DNA of 64,000 nt from positions 8,246,001 to 8,310,000 of the forward strand of contig NZ_CP108002.1 in assembly GCF_041435055.1 (NCBI RefSeq), written 5' to 3'. Made by a program: the position numbers and the translations under genes. This DNA is from Streptomyces sp. NBC_00341 (GTDB lineage: Bacteria > Actinomycetota > Actinomycetes > Streptomycetales > Streptomycetaceae). This document shows, piece by piece, positions 1-8,118 of the stretch (positions are counted from its first letter, which is position 1; each line of letters begins with the position of its first letter). A model generated the notes under the pieces. That model was given only the letters and a program-made list of their open reading frames with translations, was not told the DNA's origin and did not search any database.

Positions 1-139
1 GGGGAGTCGGGCGTAGGGGACGAGGACGGTCTTCTGCACGGGCGGGCCCTCCTGAGTGGGCGGTCGGTCACGGCCATCGGGCGCTGCGGTGAGCGGCGGT
101 CGGCGGCGCGCGAGCGGTGGAGAGCGGAGCGGGGTGCGG

Positions 140-255
140 TGTTCTGTCCACGGAGGTTGGTGACAGGTTTCACGGTGGGGTGATCTTGAACGAGTGAGGG
201 CCTTCCGGGTTCGGTGTGGATTGCGACATCTACACGGAACGATCAGAAGGCCCTC
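140..255 (+). promoter_or_regulatory. IS481-type element left part with hairpin leader
   Basis: An 11-base perfect inverted repeat (TGAGGGCCTTC at 195-205, its complement at 246-256) flanks a second imperfect pair (GTTCGGTGTGGA near 209-220 against TCTACACGGAAC near 229-240), so 195-256 can fold into a long hairpin ending on the transposase start codon. Such a structure would limit translation from outside transcripts. The sequence from about 140 (TGTTCTGTCC...) could be the terminal inverted repeat because IS481 elements usually begin TGT, but no right end survives to compare. Bases 1-139 show no gene. Confidence 0.4.
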
Positions 256-942
256 ATGCCCCACCGTAATGCACCCCTGACCGAGACCGGACGTCTGCGT
301 CTGGCCCGCTGCGTCGTCGAGGACGGCTGGCCCCTGCGACGGGCCGCCGAACGCTTCCAGGTCTCACCCACTACGGCTCAGCGGTGGGCCCGCCGCTACC
401 GCGAACTGGGCGAGGCAGGCATGACTGACCGGTCCTCGCGCCCGCACCACAGCCCACGCCGGACACCGGCCCGCACCGAGCGGCGGATCATCAAGGTCCG
501 TGTACTGCGCCGATGGGGACCGGCCCGCATCGCCTACCTCCTCGGTCTGAACCCCGCCACCGTCCACCGCGTCCTGACCCGTTACCGCCTCGCCCGCCTG
601 GCCCATCTGGACCGTGCCACCGGCCGTGTCATACGCCGCTGCGAGCGCGAGAAGCCCGGCGAGCTGGTGCACGTGGACATCAAGAAGCTCGGCAACATCC
701 CCGACGGCGGCGGCCACAAGACCCTTGGACGCCTGGCCGGCCGCAAGACCCGCTCCGGCGTTGGCTACAGCTACCTCCACAACGCCATCGACGACCATTC
801 CCGCCTCGCCTACAGCGAGATCCTCACCGATGAGAAGAAGGCTCGCGGGTACAGGCGTAGTCGTGGCCGCGTTGCAGGGTTTGGTATCCGGCCCGTGATC
901 GCCGGGGAGGGCACCGACGGGCCCGGTGCTCCCGGAGGATGA
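256..942 (+). pseudogene. IS481-family transposase, 3' truncated
   Basis: The reading frame starts at ATG 256 (MPHRNAPLTETGRLRLARCV), typical of Streptomyces IS481 transposases. It carries an N-terminal helix-turn-helix (roughly residues 15-60), a second HTH region around AYLLGLNPATVHRVL, then the beginning of the rve/DDE integrase core (VHVDIKKLGNIPDGGG and NAIDDHSRLAYSEIL, which hold the first two catalytic Asp). The family similarity stops at DEKKA (about base 842) and the frame continues into unrelated sequence to a stop at 942. The rest of the catalytic core, including the third acidic residue, and the right end of the element are missing. A full-length copy would be about 320-350 aa; 228 remain here, about 195 of them transposase. 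It is presumably inactive and marks a recombination breakpoint at the edge of the accessory region. Confidence 0.85.
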
Positions 943-965
943 GGATCCGGGGCGCGCGCTCATCG

Positions 966-2603
966 TCACCAGCCCAGTTCCGTGTAGGGGCTGCCGACGG
1001 AGATCCCTTCGATGGCCGCGCGGGTGTAGTCGACGAGCTGCTTCGGCAAGTTCGTAGGCTCCCACCACTGCCATGACAGGCACTTGTCCGGCTCGAGCAG
1101 CTCGGGATCGCCCTTCCAGCGATGAGCCCGAAATACCAGCTGCATCAGTGGCGGTCCGCCGGGGGCGTCAACGACGTGCACGACATGCGCGAGTCTTACG
1201 TCTGCCGGGTCAATGACCAGCCCGGCTTCCTCTCGGGCCTCTCGAATCAGGCAGGTGAGAGCCGACTCCTGTTCGCACTTCCCCGATAGGTAATGCCAGG
1301 TGTTGCCCGCGAAAGCAGAGTCGGGGTGGCGCAGGCCGAGGAGAATCCGGCCCTCATCGTCCTGGAGGTGGAGGTGGACGCCGACTCCGTTCAGCACTGT
1401 CCGGCTACCCCCGTCGCGCACCGGCCGGGCGGCGACCGGTCGGGCGAGGGCCTGTTCGGCGGCGTGGCGGCGGATCAGATCGGGGAGTCCGGGGCTCAGC
1501 CGCAGCCTGTCCAGCTGGTCGGGGGTGAACCAGCGCAGCAGCACCCCCTCCCTGAGCTGGAGCCGGTCAGGGTCCCCGTTCCATCGGCCGCTGAAGACGC
1601 GGATGGGTACGTGGAGCCCATCGACGCTGATGGCCTCCTCCACGGCGTACGGCTTCAGATCTTCGAGGTGCAGACCGGGGACCTCCTCGGACAGCTCACG
1701 CGTCAGGGTGTCGGCAAGGTTCCGGTCGCCCCGCTCGCGTCCGCCGCCGAGCAGCGAGAGTGTCCATGGCTCCCAGATCCAGGGCCGGTCATCTCGAAGA
1801 TGGAGAAGATAGGACCCGGCTCCGTCATGGACCAGAGCGGATGCGTTCACCGGCTCCGGCCGGCCGTCCAGCCCCGCGTCGCGGATCTTGGCGCGCAGGG
1901 TCGGAGAAGTGACGTCGCAGAGCGGGAGCCACCGGGCGGCGGACACCTCCTGCTCCTGCAAGGCGATCTCCGGCGGCAGCTCATCCACGAGGTAGAACAC
2001 GAAGCGGAAGTCGTAGTGCTGGTGCTTCGGTTCGCCCTTGGCAGGGCTTTCGTCGATGTCGTGGACGTCGATGTCGATCGGTGCTCCGAGCGCCTGGGGG
2101 GTCAGGCACAGAGCGCCTGGTGGGATCCCCGCTTCCGCCAGTAGTTCGCGCAGGGCTGCGGCCAGCAACGTGGGGTCGCCGGGCTCGAGGTGGCCTCCTG
2201 GCAGGAGCAGCTTCCCGCCGGTTGCCCGGTGGGCGATGTGCAGCACCCGGCCGTCGCGGTCGACGACCGCGGCGCTGCAAGTGACGTGGCCGGGAAGAGT
2301 AGTACGGCTGGACGGGTCGTCAGGGCCGTCCAGGACGGCCAACAGCCCGGCCAGAGACTCTCGCTCCTTCGGACGCGTGGCCAGATAGCTTTCGGCAGTC
2401 GCGCGGATGTGTGGGCGAGTGTCCGGCACGTCAACACCTCGGGGAAGCATGGATGGACTGGTGGGTGGGTCGACGGAGGGCGTGGTCGCCGCGGTCCCCG
2501 GCGGAGCGTCAGTCTCCGGGACGGCGGAGACCTGCTCCGCTCCGGAGGCAGGGCGCCGTTCGATTCCGGAGGGCTGATGCACGGGGGTGAGGGCGGGATT
2601 CAT
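966..2603 (-). CDS. Protein with three tandem Nudix-like domains
   Basis: 545 aa from ATG 2603, chosen because GGAGG lies five bases upstream; longer in-frame starts have no such site. Residues 1-100 are Pro/Ala/Ser-rich and look unstructured. Three Nudix-like folds follow with boxes near 136-160, 286-311 and 441-462. Box 3 has the canonical REAREEAGL. Box 1 reads RELLAEAGI, losing one metal-binding Glu. Box 2 reads RELSEEVPGL, with an extra residue before the Gly. Nudix enzymes hydrolyse nucleoside diphosphates linked to another moiety using Mg2+. The third domain looks competent, the second possibly, the first probably degenerate. The substrate cannot be read from sequence. The gene is divergent from the acetyltransferase at 2767. 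Proteins with two Nudix domains are common in Streptomyces; three is unusual. Confidence 0.8.
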   Translation of the reverse strand: MNPALTPVHQPSGIERRPASGAEQVSAVPETDAPPGTAATTPSVDPPTSPSMLPRGVDVPDTRPHIRATAESYLATRPKERESLAGLLAVLDGPDDPSSRTTLPGHVTCSAAVVDRDGRVLHIAHRATGGKLLLPGGHLEPGDPTLLAAALRELLAEAGIPPGALCLTPQALGAPIDIDVHDIDESPAKGEPKHQHYDFRFVFYLVDELPPEIALQEQEVSAARWLPLCDVTSPTLRAKIRDAGLDGRPEPVNASALVHDGAGSYLLHLRDDRPWIWEPWTLSLLGGGRERGDRNLADTLTRELSEEVPGLHLEDLKPYAVEEAISVDGLHVPIRVFSGRWNGDPDRLQLREGVLLRWFTPDQLDRLRLSPGLPDLIRRHAAEQALARPVAARPVRDGGSRTVLNGVGVHLHLQDDEGRILLGLRHPDSAFAGNTWHYLSGKCEQESALTCLIREAREEAGLVIDPADVRLAHVVHVVDAPGGPPLMQLVFRAHRWKGDPELLEPDKCLSWQWWEPTNLPKQLVDYTRAAIEGISVGSPYTELGW

Positions 2604-2766
2604 GATGTCCTCCATTTGAGCGGGGAAGTGGCACTGGTGCTCTATAGACGCGGTGGATCGGGCTCCGTCACGGCTCGTTTTGTGAACACATGTTCTGATC
2701 GGGGCGTCGTGAGGGCCGGACCGGGATCGGATATTCGGTGTTCTGCCCGCACCATGAGGACACAAG

Positions 2767-3360
2767 ATGGTGGGCATGACTGTGGCCGTCCCCGAACTGC
2801 ACACCGCGCGCCTGCGGCTGCGCCCCTTCACCGACGCTGACGCGGAGCCCATGTTCGCGCTGCACAGCAGCGCCCATGTGATGCGCTACTGGGACTCCCC
2901 GCCGTGGGACGAACGGGCCCGCGCCGAGCGCTTCATCGCGACGTGCCGGAAGATGGCGGATGAGGGTACTGGGGCGCGGGTGGCCATCGCACGCGTTTCT
3001 GACGGGGCATTCGTCGGCTGGTGCGGTCTGGCCGGATGGAACCCGGATTACCGCAGCGCGTCGTTGGGCTATGTACTCGACGAGACGATGTGGGGCCACG
3101 GTTACGCGACAGAGGCCGCACACACCTTGCTGCGGTGGGCGTTCGACGCACTGGACCTGAATCGAGTTCAGGCCGAGACCGATACGCGCAACGTGGCTTC
3201 TGCCCGGGTCCTGCAGAAGCTCGGGTTCATGCGCGAAGGGACGCTGCGGGAAGACTGTGTGGTGAACGGCGAGGTGTCCGACTCGTGGGTGTTCGGGTTG
3301 ATCAGGCGGGAGTGGCGGCCGTCGGCTGGGCCGGTTCCAGCCGGCGAAGTGCGGCCTTGA
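2767..3360 (+). CDS. GNAT-family N-acetyltransferase (RimJ/RimL type)
   Basis: 197 aa from ATG 2767 with GAGGA about six bases upstream; ATG 2776 is an alternative. The opening ELHTARLRLRPFTDADAEPM is the usual RimJ/RimL-like beta1-alpha1. LGYVLDETMWGHGYATEAA is the acetyl-CoA pyrophosphate-binding motif A region, and DTRNVASARVLQKLGF is the motif B region that ends nearly all RimJ-type enzymes. It would transfer acetyl from acetyl-CoA to an amino group of a protein N-terminus, an antibiotic or a small molecule; nothing in the sequence fixes which. It is divergent from the Nudix gene across 163 bases and followed by a stem-loop at 3402-3435. Confidence 0.9.
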   Translation: MVGMTVAVPELHTARLRLRPFTDADAEPMFALHSSAHVMRYWDSPPWDERARAERFIATCRKMADEGTGARVAIARVSDGAFVGWCGLAGWNPDYRSASLGYVLDETMWGHGYATEAAHTLLRWAFDALDLNRVQAETDTRNVASARVLQKLGFMREGTLREDCVVNGEVSDSWVFGLIRREWRPSAGPVPAGEVRP

Positions 3361-3401
3361 GTCCGTTTCTGGCAGAGGCCGCGTCCGGGGCGAGTCCGGT
3401 T

Positions 3402-3435
3402 CCGGCTGCCCACGGCCGGGAACGGGGGCAGCCGG
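3402..3435 (+). terminator. Stem-loop after the GNAT gene
   Basis: Perfect 9-base arms CCGGCTGCC (3402-3410) and GGCAGCCGG (3427-3435) with a 16-base loop, 42 bases after the acetyltransferase stop. There is no U-run, as is common for Streptomyces terminators. Confidence 0.5.
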
Positions 3436-3527
3436 CCCATCGCCCTGTGCTCCGATCCGCACGCCGTGCGGGGGTGCCCGCGTCCGGAGCGGATGCGGGC
3501 GGCAGAGCGCCGGGTCACGCTGGAGTC

Positions 3528-3752
3528 ATGGCTACGCCTCCGATCGTGATCCACCGGCCGGCACCTTCCGGTGCGAGGCTCGTCACCGTGCACATCGCCG
3601 GCCGCGAAGAACGGCTCGGGCTCGCCCACAGCGACCACGACGTCATCGTGTTCCTCGCCGACGCCGGGCTGGCCAACCCTGAGGGGGCTCTCGACAGTGC
3701 GTCCCTCGTCGAGTGGCAGGGCGCCCCCGCCCACGAATACACAGCACCCTGA
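3528..3752 (+). CDS. Small conserved hypothetical protein
   Basis: 74 aa from ATG 3528 with GGAG close upstream (3522-3525). It has an Ile/Val-rich N-terminal strand pattern (PPIVIHRP, RLVTVHIAG) and the segment LAHSDHDVIVFLADAGL, then an acidic C-terminal part ending VEWQGAPAHEYTAP. It resembles a short uncharacterised protein often seen in Streptomyces genomes; I know of no assigned function. It has no signal peptide or membrane segment and stands alone between the GNAT terminator and the regulator pair. Codon bias fits a real gene. Confidence 0.6.
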   Translation: MATPPIVIHRPAPSGARLVTVHIAGREERLGLAHSDHDVIVFLADAGLANPEGALDSASLVEWQGAPAHEYTAP

Positions 3753-4169
3753 TGCCGCTGGACTGGCCGTCCGTCCGTGAGCCTGTCGGCCCGTACTCCA
3801 CCGCCTGACGTTCTCGGCCGGTTGCTGTGCGCCCGGTGAAGGAGCACGTGCGCTCCCGGACGGCAACCCGTCGCCCCCCTCTGGGCTCCGTCCGTCGCGG
3901 AGGCCCGGCCGACCTGGCGAGGGGCCAGGCTCCGGCTCGTGATCGTGCGATCGGCTCGCGGAGTCGGTAGCGTGGTCAGCACAGCTGCGGTCGGGACGGT
4001 CATGGCCGCTGAGACAGCCCCGGCACCCGGGAACCGTCCCGCTCAGTACTGCTGCGACGAGGGCGCCACGCAGGTGCGGAGAGCGGCTGCTCGGAATGGA
4101 CGCGTTGGTGGCGGTGAGGCCGGCCCGTCGCAGATCAAGAGCTGTGTGCGGGACGGCTACGGTAGGGGA
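3753..4169. other. Intergenic region without a convincing gene
   Basis: 417 bases separate the small protein from the first MmyB-type regulator. Reading frames here lack start sites with ribosome binding sequences and show no recognisable family. The region presumably holds the promoter for the regulator pair, but no strong palindrome or -10/-35 pair stood out. Confidence 0.5.
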
Positions 4170-5012
4170 GTGGCTCCACCTCCCAACTCTCTCGGTGAAT
4201 TCCTGCGCGCACGCCGGGCCCTCGTCCGGCCCGAGGAGGTGGGCCTCGCCCCCTCGTCGCGCCGTCGGCTGCCGGGGCTACGAAGGGAGGAGGTCGCCGC
4301 GCTTGCCGGGATCTCCGCGGCGTACTACGTGCGCCTGGAACGCGGCCGGGACCGTCACCCCTCACCGGAGGTGACGAACGCGCTCGCCCGCGTCCTGCTC
4401 CTCGACGCTGATGCCCGCGCCCACCTCCACACCCTTGCCCAAGGCCACCCCGTACCGCACCCGGCGCCTTACGCTCCGGAGACCGTCCCGGAGCCCGTAC
4501 GGCAACTTGTGCTCAGCCGCACGGACACCCCCGCCTTCGTCCAGGGCCGCTACCAGGACGTCCTTGTCGCCAATGCTCTGGCCACCGCGCTGTCACCCAG
4601 CTATCGCGTCGGCGTCAATCTGCTGCGCGCCGCCTTCCTCGGCACCCGGGTCCGCGAGCTCTACGACGACTGGGACTTTGTCAGTGCCTCCGTCGTCGCT
4701 TCGCTGCGTGCCCTGGCGGGATCCGTACCCACCGATCCGCGTTTCGCCGCGCTCGTCGCTGAACTGCGCTCGGGAAGCGAGGAGTTCGGACTGCTGTGGG
4801 ACCGGCACGACGTGCGCCCGCGGACCGCGGGTACCACCCGTCTGTTCCACCCCACGCTCGGCGTCCTCGATCTCCGTTACGAGAAGCTGAGCGTCCTGCC
4901 CGACGAGGGGCAGATCCTCGTCGTCTACCACGCCCCGCCCGGCAGCCGCGAGGCCGCGCTGTTCGCCTCGCTCGCCACCACCGCCGCACGACCTGAGGAG
5001 TCCCCCGCGTGA
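4170..5012 (+). CDS. XRE-family regulator with MmyB-like ligand domain (first of pair)
   Basis: 280 aa if started at GTG 4170; this start is uncertain because the purine-rich stretch before it is very close. Residues about 5-75 form an XRE helix-turn-helix with the family signature PGLRREEVAALAGIS followed by YYVRLERGRD. The rest, ending in HPTLGVLDLRYEKLSVLPDEG and a VVYHAPPGS strand, is the MmyB-like PAS-type ligand-binding domain. MmyB regulators are thought to sense fatty-acid-like or other hydrophobic ligands and often control a neighbouring short-chain dehydrogenase. The stop overlaps the next gene by four bases (GTGA), so the two regulators are translationally coupled. The two SDR genes convergent with the pair are the obvious candidate targets. 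Confidence 0.85.
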   Translation: MAPPPNSLGEFLRARRALVRPEEVGLAPSSRRRLPGLRREEVAALAGISAAYYVRLERGRDRHPSPEVTNALARVLLLDADARAHLHTLAQGHPVPHPAPYAPETVPEPVRQLVLSRTDTPAFVQGRYQDVLVANALATALSPSYRVGVNLLRAAFLGTRVRELYDDWDFVSASVVASLRALAGSVPTDPRFAALVAELRSGSEEFGLLWDRHDVRPRTAGTTRLFHPTLGVLDLRYEKLSVLPDEGQILVVYHAPPGSREAALFASLATTAARPEESPA

Positions 5013-5848
5013 GCGCGCCCTCGCCTGCCCTGGGCGCCTTCCTGCGGGTCCGCCGTGACGCGCTCCCTCCTGAACGCGCAGGGCTGCCGGCGGGTACCGG
5101 CCGCCGCGGTGTGCCGGGCCTGCGCCGCGAGGAACTGGCCGGCCTCGCCGGGATCAGCCCTGAGTACTACACCCGCCTCGAACAGGGGCGTGACCGCAAT
5201 CCCTCGCCCGAGATCCTCGCCGCGCTCGCCCGCGCCCTGCGGCTCGATCCCGCCGCCACCCGCCACCTGCACCGCCTGGGCGGGCATCTGCCCCCGGACG
5301 ACCCGGCCGGCCCCGGCGACGCGGCCGGCCGGCTGCCCGCCGGGCTGCGCCAACTGCTGACCGTGTGGGACGACGTCCCGGCCGTCGTCCAGAACGCCTA
5401 CCTGGACGTGCTCGCCGCCACCCCCGCCGCCACTGCCCTGGCCCCCTTCTACCGTCCCGGCGTCAACCTGCTGCGCGCCGCCTTCCTCGGGGACAGCGTC
5501 CGCCGGCGCTACCGCAACGCCCCCGAACTTCTCGCCCGTGCCGTCGCCTCGCTGCGTGCCTTCGCCGACCGCGTCCCCGACGACCCCCGCCTCGGCGCCC
5601 TGCGCGACGAGCTGACGGCCGCCTCACCGCAGTTCCGGACGCTCTGGGAGCGGTACGAGGTGAGCCCGCCGCCCGGCGGAACCGTGGAGATCGACCATCC
5701 GTCCGTGGGCCCTCTGAGCCTGGAGTACCAGCGCTTCGCCGTGCCGGGACTGGCCGGCACCCTCCTCGTGGTGCACACCGCCGTCCCGGGCACCCCGTCC
5801 GAGGCCGCGCTGGACCGGCTGGTGCGGGAGGTGTCGGCGGAGTCCTGA
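5009..5848 (+). CDS. XRE-family regulator with MmyB-like ligand domain (second of pair)
   Basis: 279 aa from GTG 5009, with GAGGAG eight bases upstream and the GTG overlapping the previous stop codon. It is a paralogue of the preceding gene: VPGLRREELAGLAGISPEYY and LEQGRDRNPSPEI form the HTH, and FYRPGVNLLRAAFLGDSVRRR plus HPSVGPLSLEYQRF mark the MmyB-like domain. Shared order and motifs point to tandem duplication. Keeping two coupled MmyB regulators beside two SDR enzymes suggests each regulator or ligand is matched to one enzyme, or that the proteins heterodimerise; this is inference. The gene converges on the SDR operon, leaving little room for a terminator. Confidence 0.9.
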   Translation: MSAPSPALGAFLRVRRDALPPERAGLPAGTGRRGVPGLRREELAGLAGISPEYYTRLEQGRDRNPSPEILAALARALRLDPAATRHLHRLGGHLPPDDPAGPGDAAGRLPAGLRQLLTVWDDVPAVVQNAYLDVLAATPAATALAPFYRPGVNLLRAAFLGDSVRRRYRNAPELLARAVASLRAFADRVPDDPRLGALRDELTAASPQFRTLWERYEVSPPPGGTVEIDHPSVGPLSLEYQRFAVPGLAGTLLVVHTAVPGTPSEAALDRLVREVSAES

Positions 5849-5857
5849 GGTCTCTGC

Positions 5858-6016
5858 TCAGCCGCCCAGCGTGTCGAGCCCGCGGTTGCCGCGTGCCCGC
5901 CCGTGCGGGTCCACGGCCGCGTCCTCGGCCGTGTCCTCGGCCGGGGCGAGGGCCATCGACGCGCCCTGGATCCCCGGTCCGATGAGGCCGACAGCGGTCG
6001 TCGCGGAGGCGCTCAT
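5858..6016 (-). CDS. Possible 52-aa peptide coupled to the SDR gene
   Basis: A 52-codon frame starts at ATG 6016, overlapping the stop of the upstream SDR gene (ATGA), the usual geometry for translational coupling. The peptide starts MSASATTAVGLIGPGIQGAS and then has an acidic stretch; the Gly-rich start resembles a nucleotide-binding turn but is too short to be a domain. It could be a real small protein, the remnant of a third enzyme, or chance. No known family. Confidence 0.3.
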   Translation of the reverse strand: MSASATTAVGLIGPGIQGASMALAPAEDTAEDAAVDPHGRARGNRGLDTLGG

Positions 6017-6936
6017 CCGGCGATCAGCTCCTCGCCCGTCCGCCACAGCCGGTCCGCGTTCTGCCGGTCGAGGGCATAGGGTGCGACGCCGCCCGAGCCC
6101 AGGGCCCCGCTGCTCTCGATCACCGGGGATTCCGCGCAGTCCTCGAAGTACCGGCCCCCGATGCCCTCCAGCAGGGGCGAGGCAGCGAGCAGGACGCTGG
6201 TCGCCGCCCCCTGGGGGACCGTCTTGCGAAGGTGTTCGGGGGTGCGCAGGCCGCCGGTGTGCTGCTGGAGGTTGGTGGCGATGGCACCGGGGTTGAGGGC
6301 GTTGGCGCGAATGCCCGCACTGGACCAGCGCCGGTCCGCGCCGACGGCGAACAGGATGTCGGCGGTCTTCGACTGCCCGTACGCCGACCAGGGGTCGTAC
6401 GGCCGGAAGCGGTAGTCGAGGTCGTCGAAGATCACCGGGGACATGAGGTGCCCGGTAGAGCTGACGGAGACGATCCGCGCGCCTCCGGCAGCAGCGAGCG
6501 CCGGGTAGAGCCCATGGGCCAGTGCGAAGTGACCCACGTAGTTCGTGCCGAACTGGAGCTCGCGGCCCTCCGGGGTACGGTCCAGCTCGGGGAGCGCCAT
6601 GATCCCCGCGTTGTTGACGAGGATGTGCAGCGGGCCTGTCCAGGCGTCGGCGAAGGCGCGGACGGAGTGCAGGTCGGCGAGGTCGAGGGCGCGGGCGCTG
6701 ACCCCCGGGTTTCCTGTGGTGCGGGTGATCTCGACGGCTGTTTCGGCGGCTGCCCCGGGCCGGCGGGCGGCGAGGACCACCTCGGCGCCCGCCGAGGCGA
6801 GCGCGCGGGCGGTCTCCGTGCCGAGGCCGGAGGTGGCACCCGTGACGACGGCTCGCCTGCCGGCCAGCGAGACGCCCCTGAGGACGTCGTCGGTGGTGGA
6901 GGTGAAGCCGAAGGGAGTCCGGAGGAGCTGGTCCAT
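6013..6936 (-). CDS. Short-chain dehydrogenase/reductase (SDR), second in operon
   Basis: 307 aa from ATG 6936, chosen for the AAGGAA site seven bases upstream. It is a classical SDR with a long N-terminus of the retinol-dehydrogenase/WW-oxidoreductase-like type: cofactor motif TGATSGLG near residue 35, NNAGIMALPE, a catalytic Ser in VSVSSTGHL, and the YGQSK active-site motif. It would use NAD(P)H to interconvert a carbonyl and an alcohol; the substrate is unknown. It lies 47 bases downstream of a paralogous SDR on the same strand and converges on the MmyB regulators, a pairing seen repeatedly in Streptomyces. Confidence 0.92.
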   Translation of the reverse strand: MDQLLRTPFGFTSTTDDVLRGVSLAGRRAVVTGATSGLGTETARALASAGAEVVLAARRPGAAAETAVEITRTTGNPGVSARALDLADLHSVRAFADAWTGPLHILVNNAGIMALPELDRTPEGRELQFGTNYVGHFALAHGLYPALAAAGGARIVSVSSTGHLMSPVIFDDLDYRFRPYDPWSAYGQSKTADILFAVGADRRWSSAGIRANALNPGAIATNLQQHTGGLRTPEHLRKTVPQGAATSVLLAASPLLEGIGGRYFEDCAESPVIESSGALGSGGVAPYALDRQNADRLWRTGEELIAG

Positions 6937-6983
6937 GGAAGTGTTCCTTGTCGTCATGGTGCGGAAGCGGAGACGCGGGCGGC

Positions 6984-7934
6984 TCAGACGCCGGTGGCCC
7001 GCGCCGACAGGTCCCACAGCCGCGCGGCCGACTCCGGGTCGAGGGCGTGCGGCGCCACACCGACCGGCTCCGCCTCCCGCGCGAACAGGGCGGGGTCGAT
7101 GACAGGCGCCTCGTTGGAGTTCTGGAAGTACCGGCCACTGACGCCGTCGAGCAGCGGGGACGCGGCGACCAGCACCGACGTGGCAGCGCCCTGGTCCGCA
7201 CTGCGCCAGGGGTAGCTGTCGTACACGGCGCGGGCCTCGTCCGACATGTCCTCACCGAAGGCGTGTTTCTGCAACGGGGACTTGATCCCGCCGGGCATCA
7301 GCGAATTGGCCGTGATGCCGTCCGCCGCCCAGCGCGTGGCGGCCTCGGCCGCGAAGAGGACGACGGCCGACTTCGACTGGCCGTAGGCGAGGAAGGGATC
7401 ATAGGGGCGCTCGCCGAAATTGATGTCGTCGAACACGACCGGGGATGCCAGGTGGCCGGTCGAGCTGACGGCGGCGATCCGTCCGCCGACGGAGGCGAGC
7501 GCGTCGTGCAGCCCGGTCGCGAGGGCGAAGTGGCCGAGGTGGTTGGTGGCGAACTGGCGCTCCCAGCCGTCGGCGGTCAGGCTGAGCTCGGGGAGGGCCA
7601 TGATCCCGGCGTTGTCGACCAGCATGTGCAGCGGGCCCTCCCAAGCACGGACGAGGCCGCGCACCGAGGTGGGTTCGCTGAGGTCGAGCGGCACCGCTGT
7701 CACGGCCTCGTTCCCGGTGTCCGCCGTGACGCCGACGGCCGCTTCACGAGCCCGTTCCAGGCCGCGGGCGGCGATCACGACCCGTGCCCCGGCTCGGGCG
7801 AGGGCGCGGGCGGTCGCGAGCCCGACTCCGGAGGAACCCCCGGTCACGAGTGCGGTGCGACCGTGCAGGTCGACCCCGCTGAGTACGTCGTCAGCGGTGG
7901 ACTCACGGTCGAAGGAGGTGGTGAGCAGAGCCAT
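6984..7934 (-). CDS. Short-chain dehydrogenase/reductase (SDR), first in operon
   Basis: 316 aa from ATG 7934 with CCAGGGA six bases upstream. Motifs are TGGSSGVG (cofactor), DNAGIMALPE (a D replaces the usual first N of NNAG), VSSTGHL with the catalytic Ser, and YGQSK with catalytic Tyr and Lys. It shares the order FDD-RPYDP-YGQSK and the C-terminal sequences LLDGVSGRYFQN and DPESAARLWDLS with the downstream SDR, so the two are duplicates that have diverged. The predicted role is NADP(H)-dependent oxidoreduction of a lipophilic carbonyl compound. Likely first gene of a two- or three-gene minus-strand operon. Confidence 0.92.
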   Translation of the reverse strand: MALLTTSFDRESTADDVLSGVDLHGRTALVTGGSSGVGLATARALARAGARVVIAARGLERAREAAVGVTADTGNEAVTAVPLDLSEPTSVRGLVRAWEGPLHMLVDNAGIMALPELSLTADGWERQFATNHLGHFALATGLHDALASVGGRIAAVSSTGHLASPVVFDDINFGERPYDPFLAYGQSKSAVVLFAAEAATRWAADGITANSLMPGGIKSPLQKHAFGEDMSDEARAVYDSYPWRSADQGAATSVLVAASPLLDGVSGRYFQNSNEAPVIDPALFAREAEPVGVAPHALDPESAARLWDLSARATGV

Positions 7935-8118
7935 GGAACATCCCTGGAGTCTTGAGCGGAACCTTGCTCCTCCACCATCCGTCCGACCCACGTCCCAGGC
8001 CATTGCCCTGCCAAGGGGGAGAGCGGCAGGGCCACCCCGGGAATAAAGCCGGTGCACCGGTGCGGTAGCGGCCCGGCGGCGTGCCGGCCACGAAGGTCCG
8101 GGGACGGGTGAGGTCCAT
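7903..8118 (-). CDS. Possible leader ORF upstream of the SDR operon
   Basis: A 71-codon frame from ATG 8118 is preceded by AAAGGAA with an 8-base spacer, a better ribosome site than chance usually gives. It begins MDLTRPRTFVAGTPPGRYR and ends 32 bases inside the SDR gene, in another frame. It matches no family I recognise. It could be an upstream frame coupled to the SDR, or a decayed gene. Confidence 0.25.
   Translation of the reverse strand: MDLTRPRTFVAGTPPGRYRTGAPALFPGWPCRSPPWQGNGLGRGSDGWWRSKVPLKTPGMFHGSAHHLLRP

Noticed and set aside
1293..2144. Long plus-strand open frames opposite the Nudix gene
   Set aside because: In GC-rich DNA antisense frames stay open by codon bias; these have no family resemblance or ribosome sites, while the minus frame has three Nudix boxes.
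3939..4169. Extending the first MmyB-type regulator upstream to 3939
   Set aside because: The extra residues have no similarity to the family and no ribosome site; the family normally begins a few residues before the LGEFLRARR segment.
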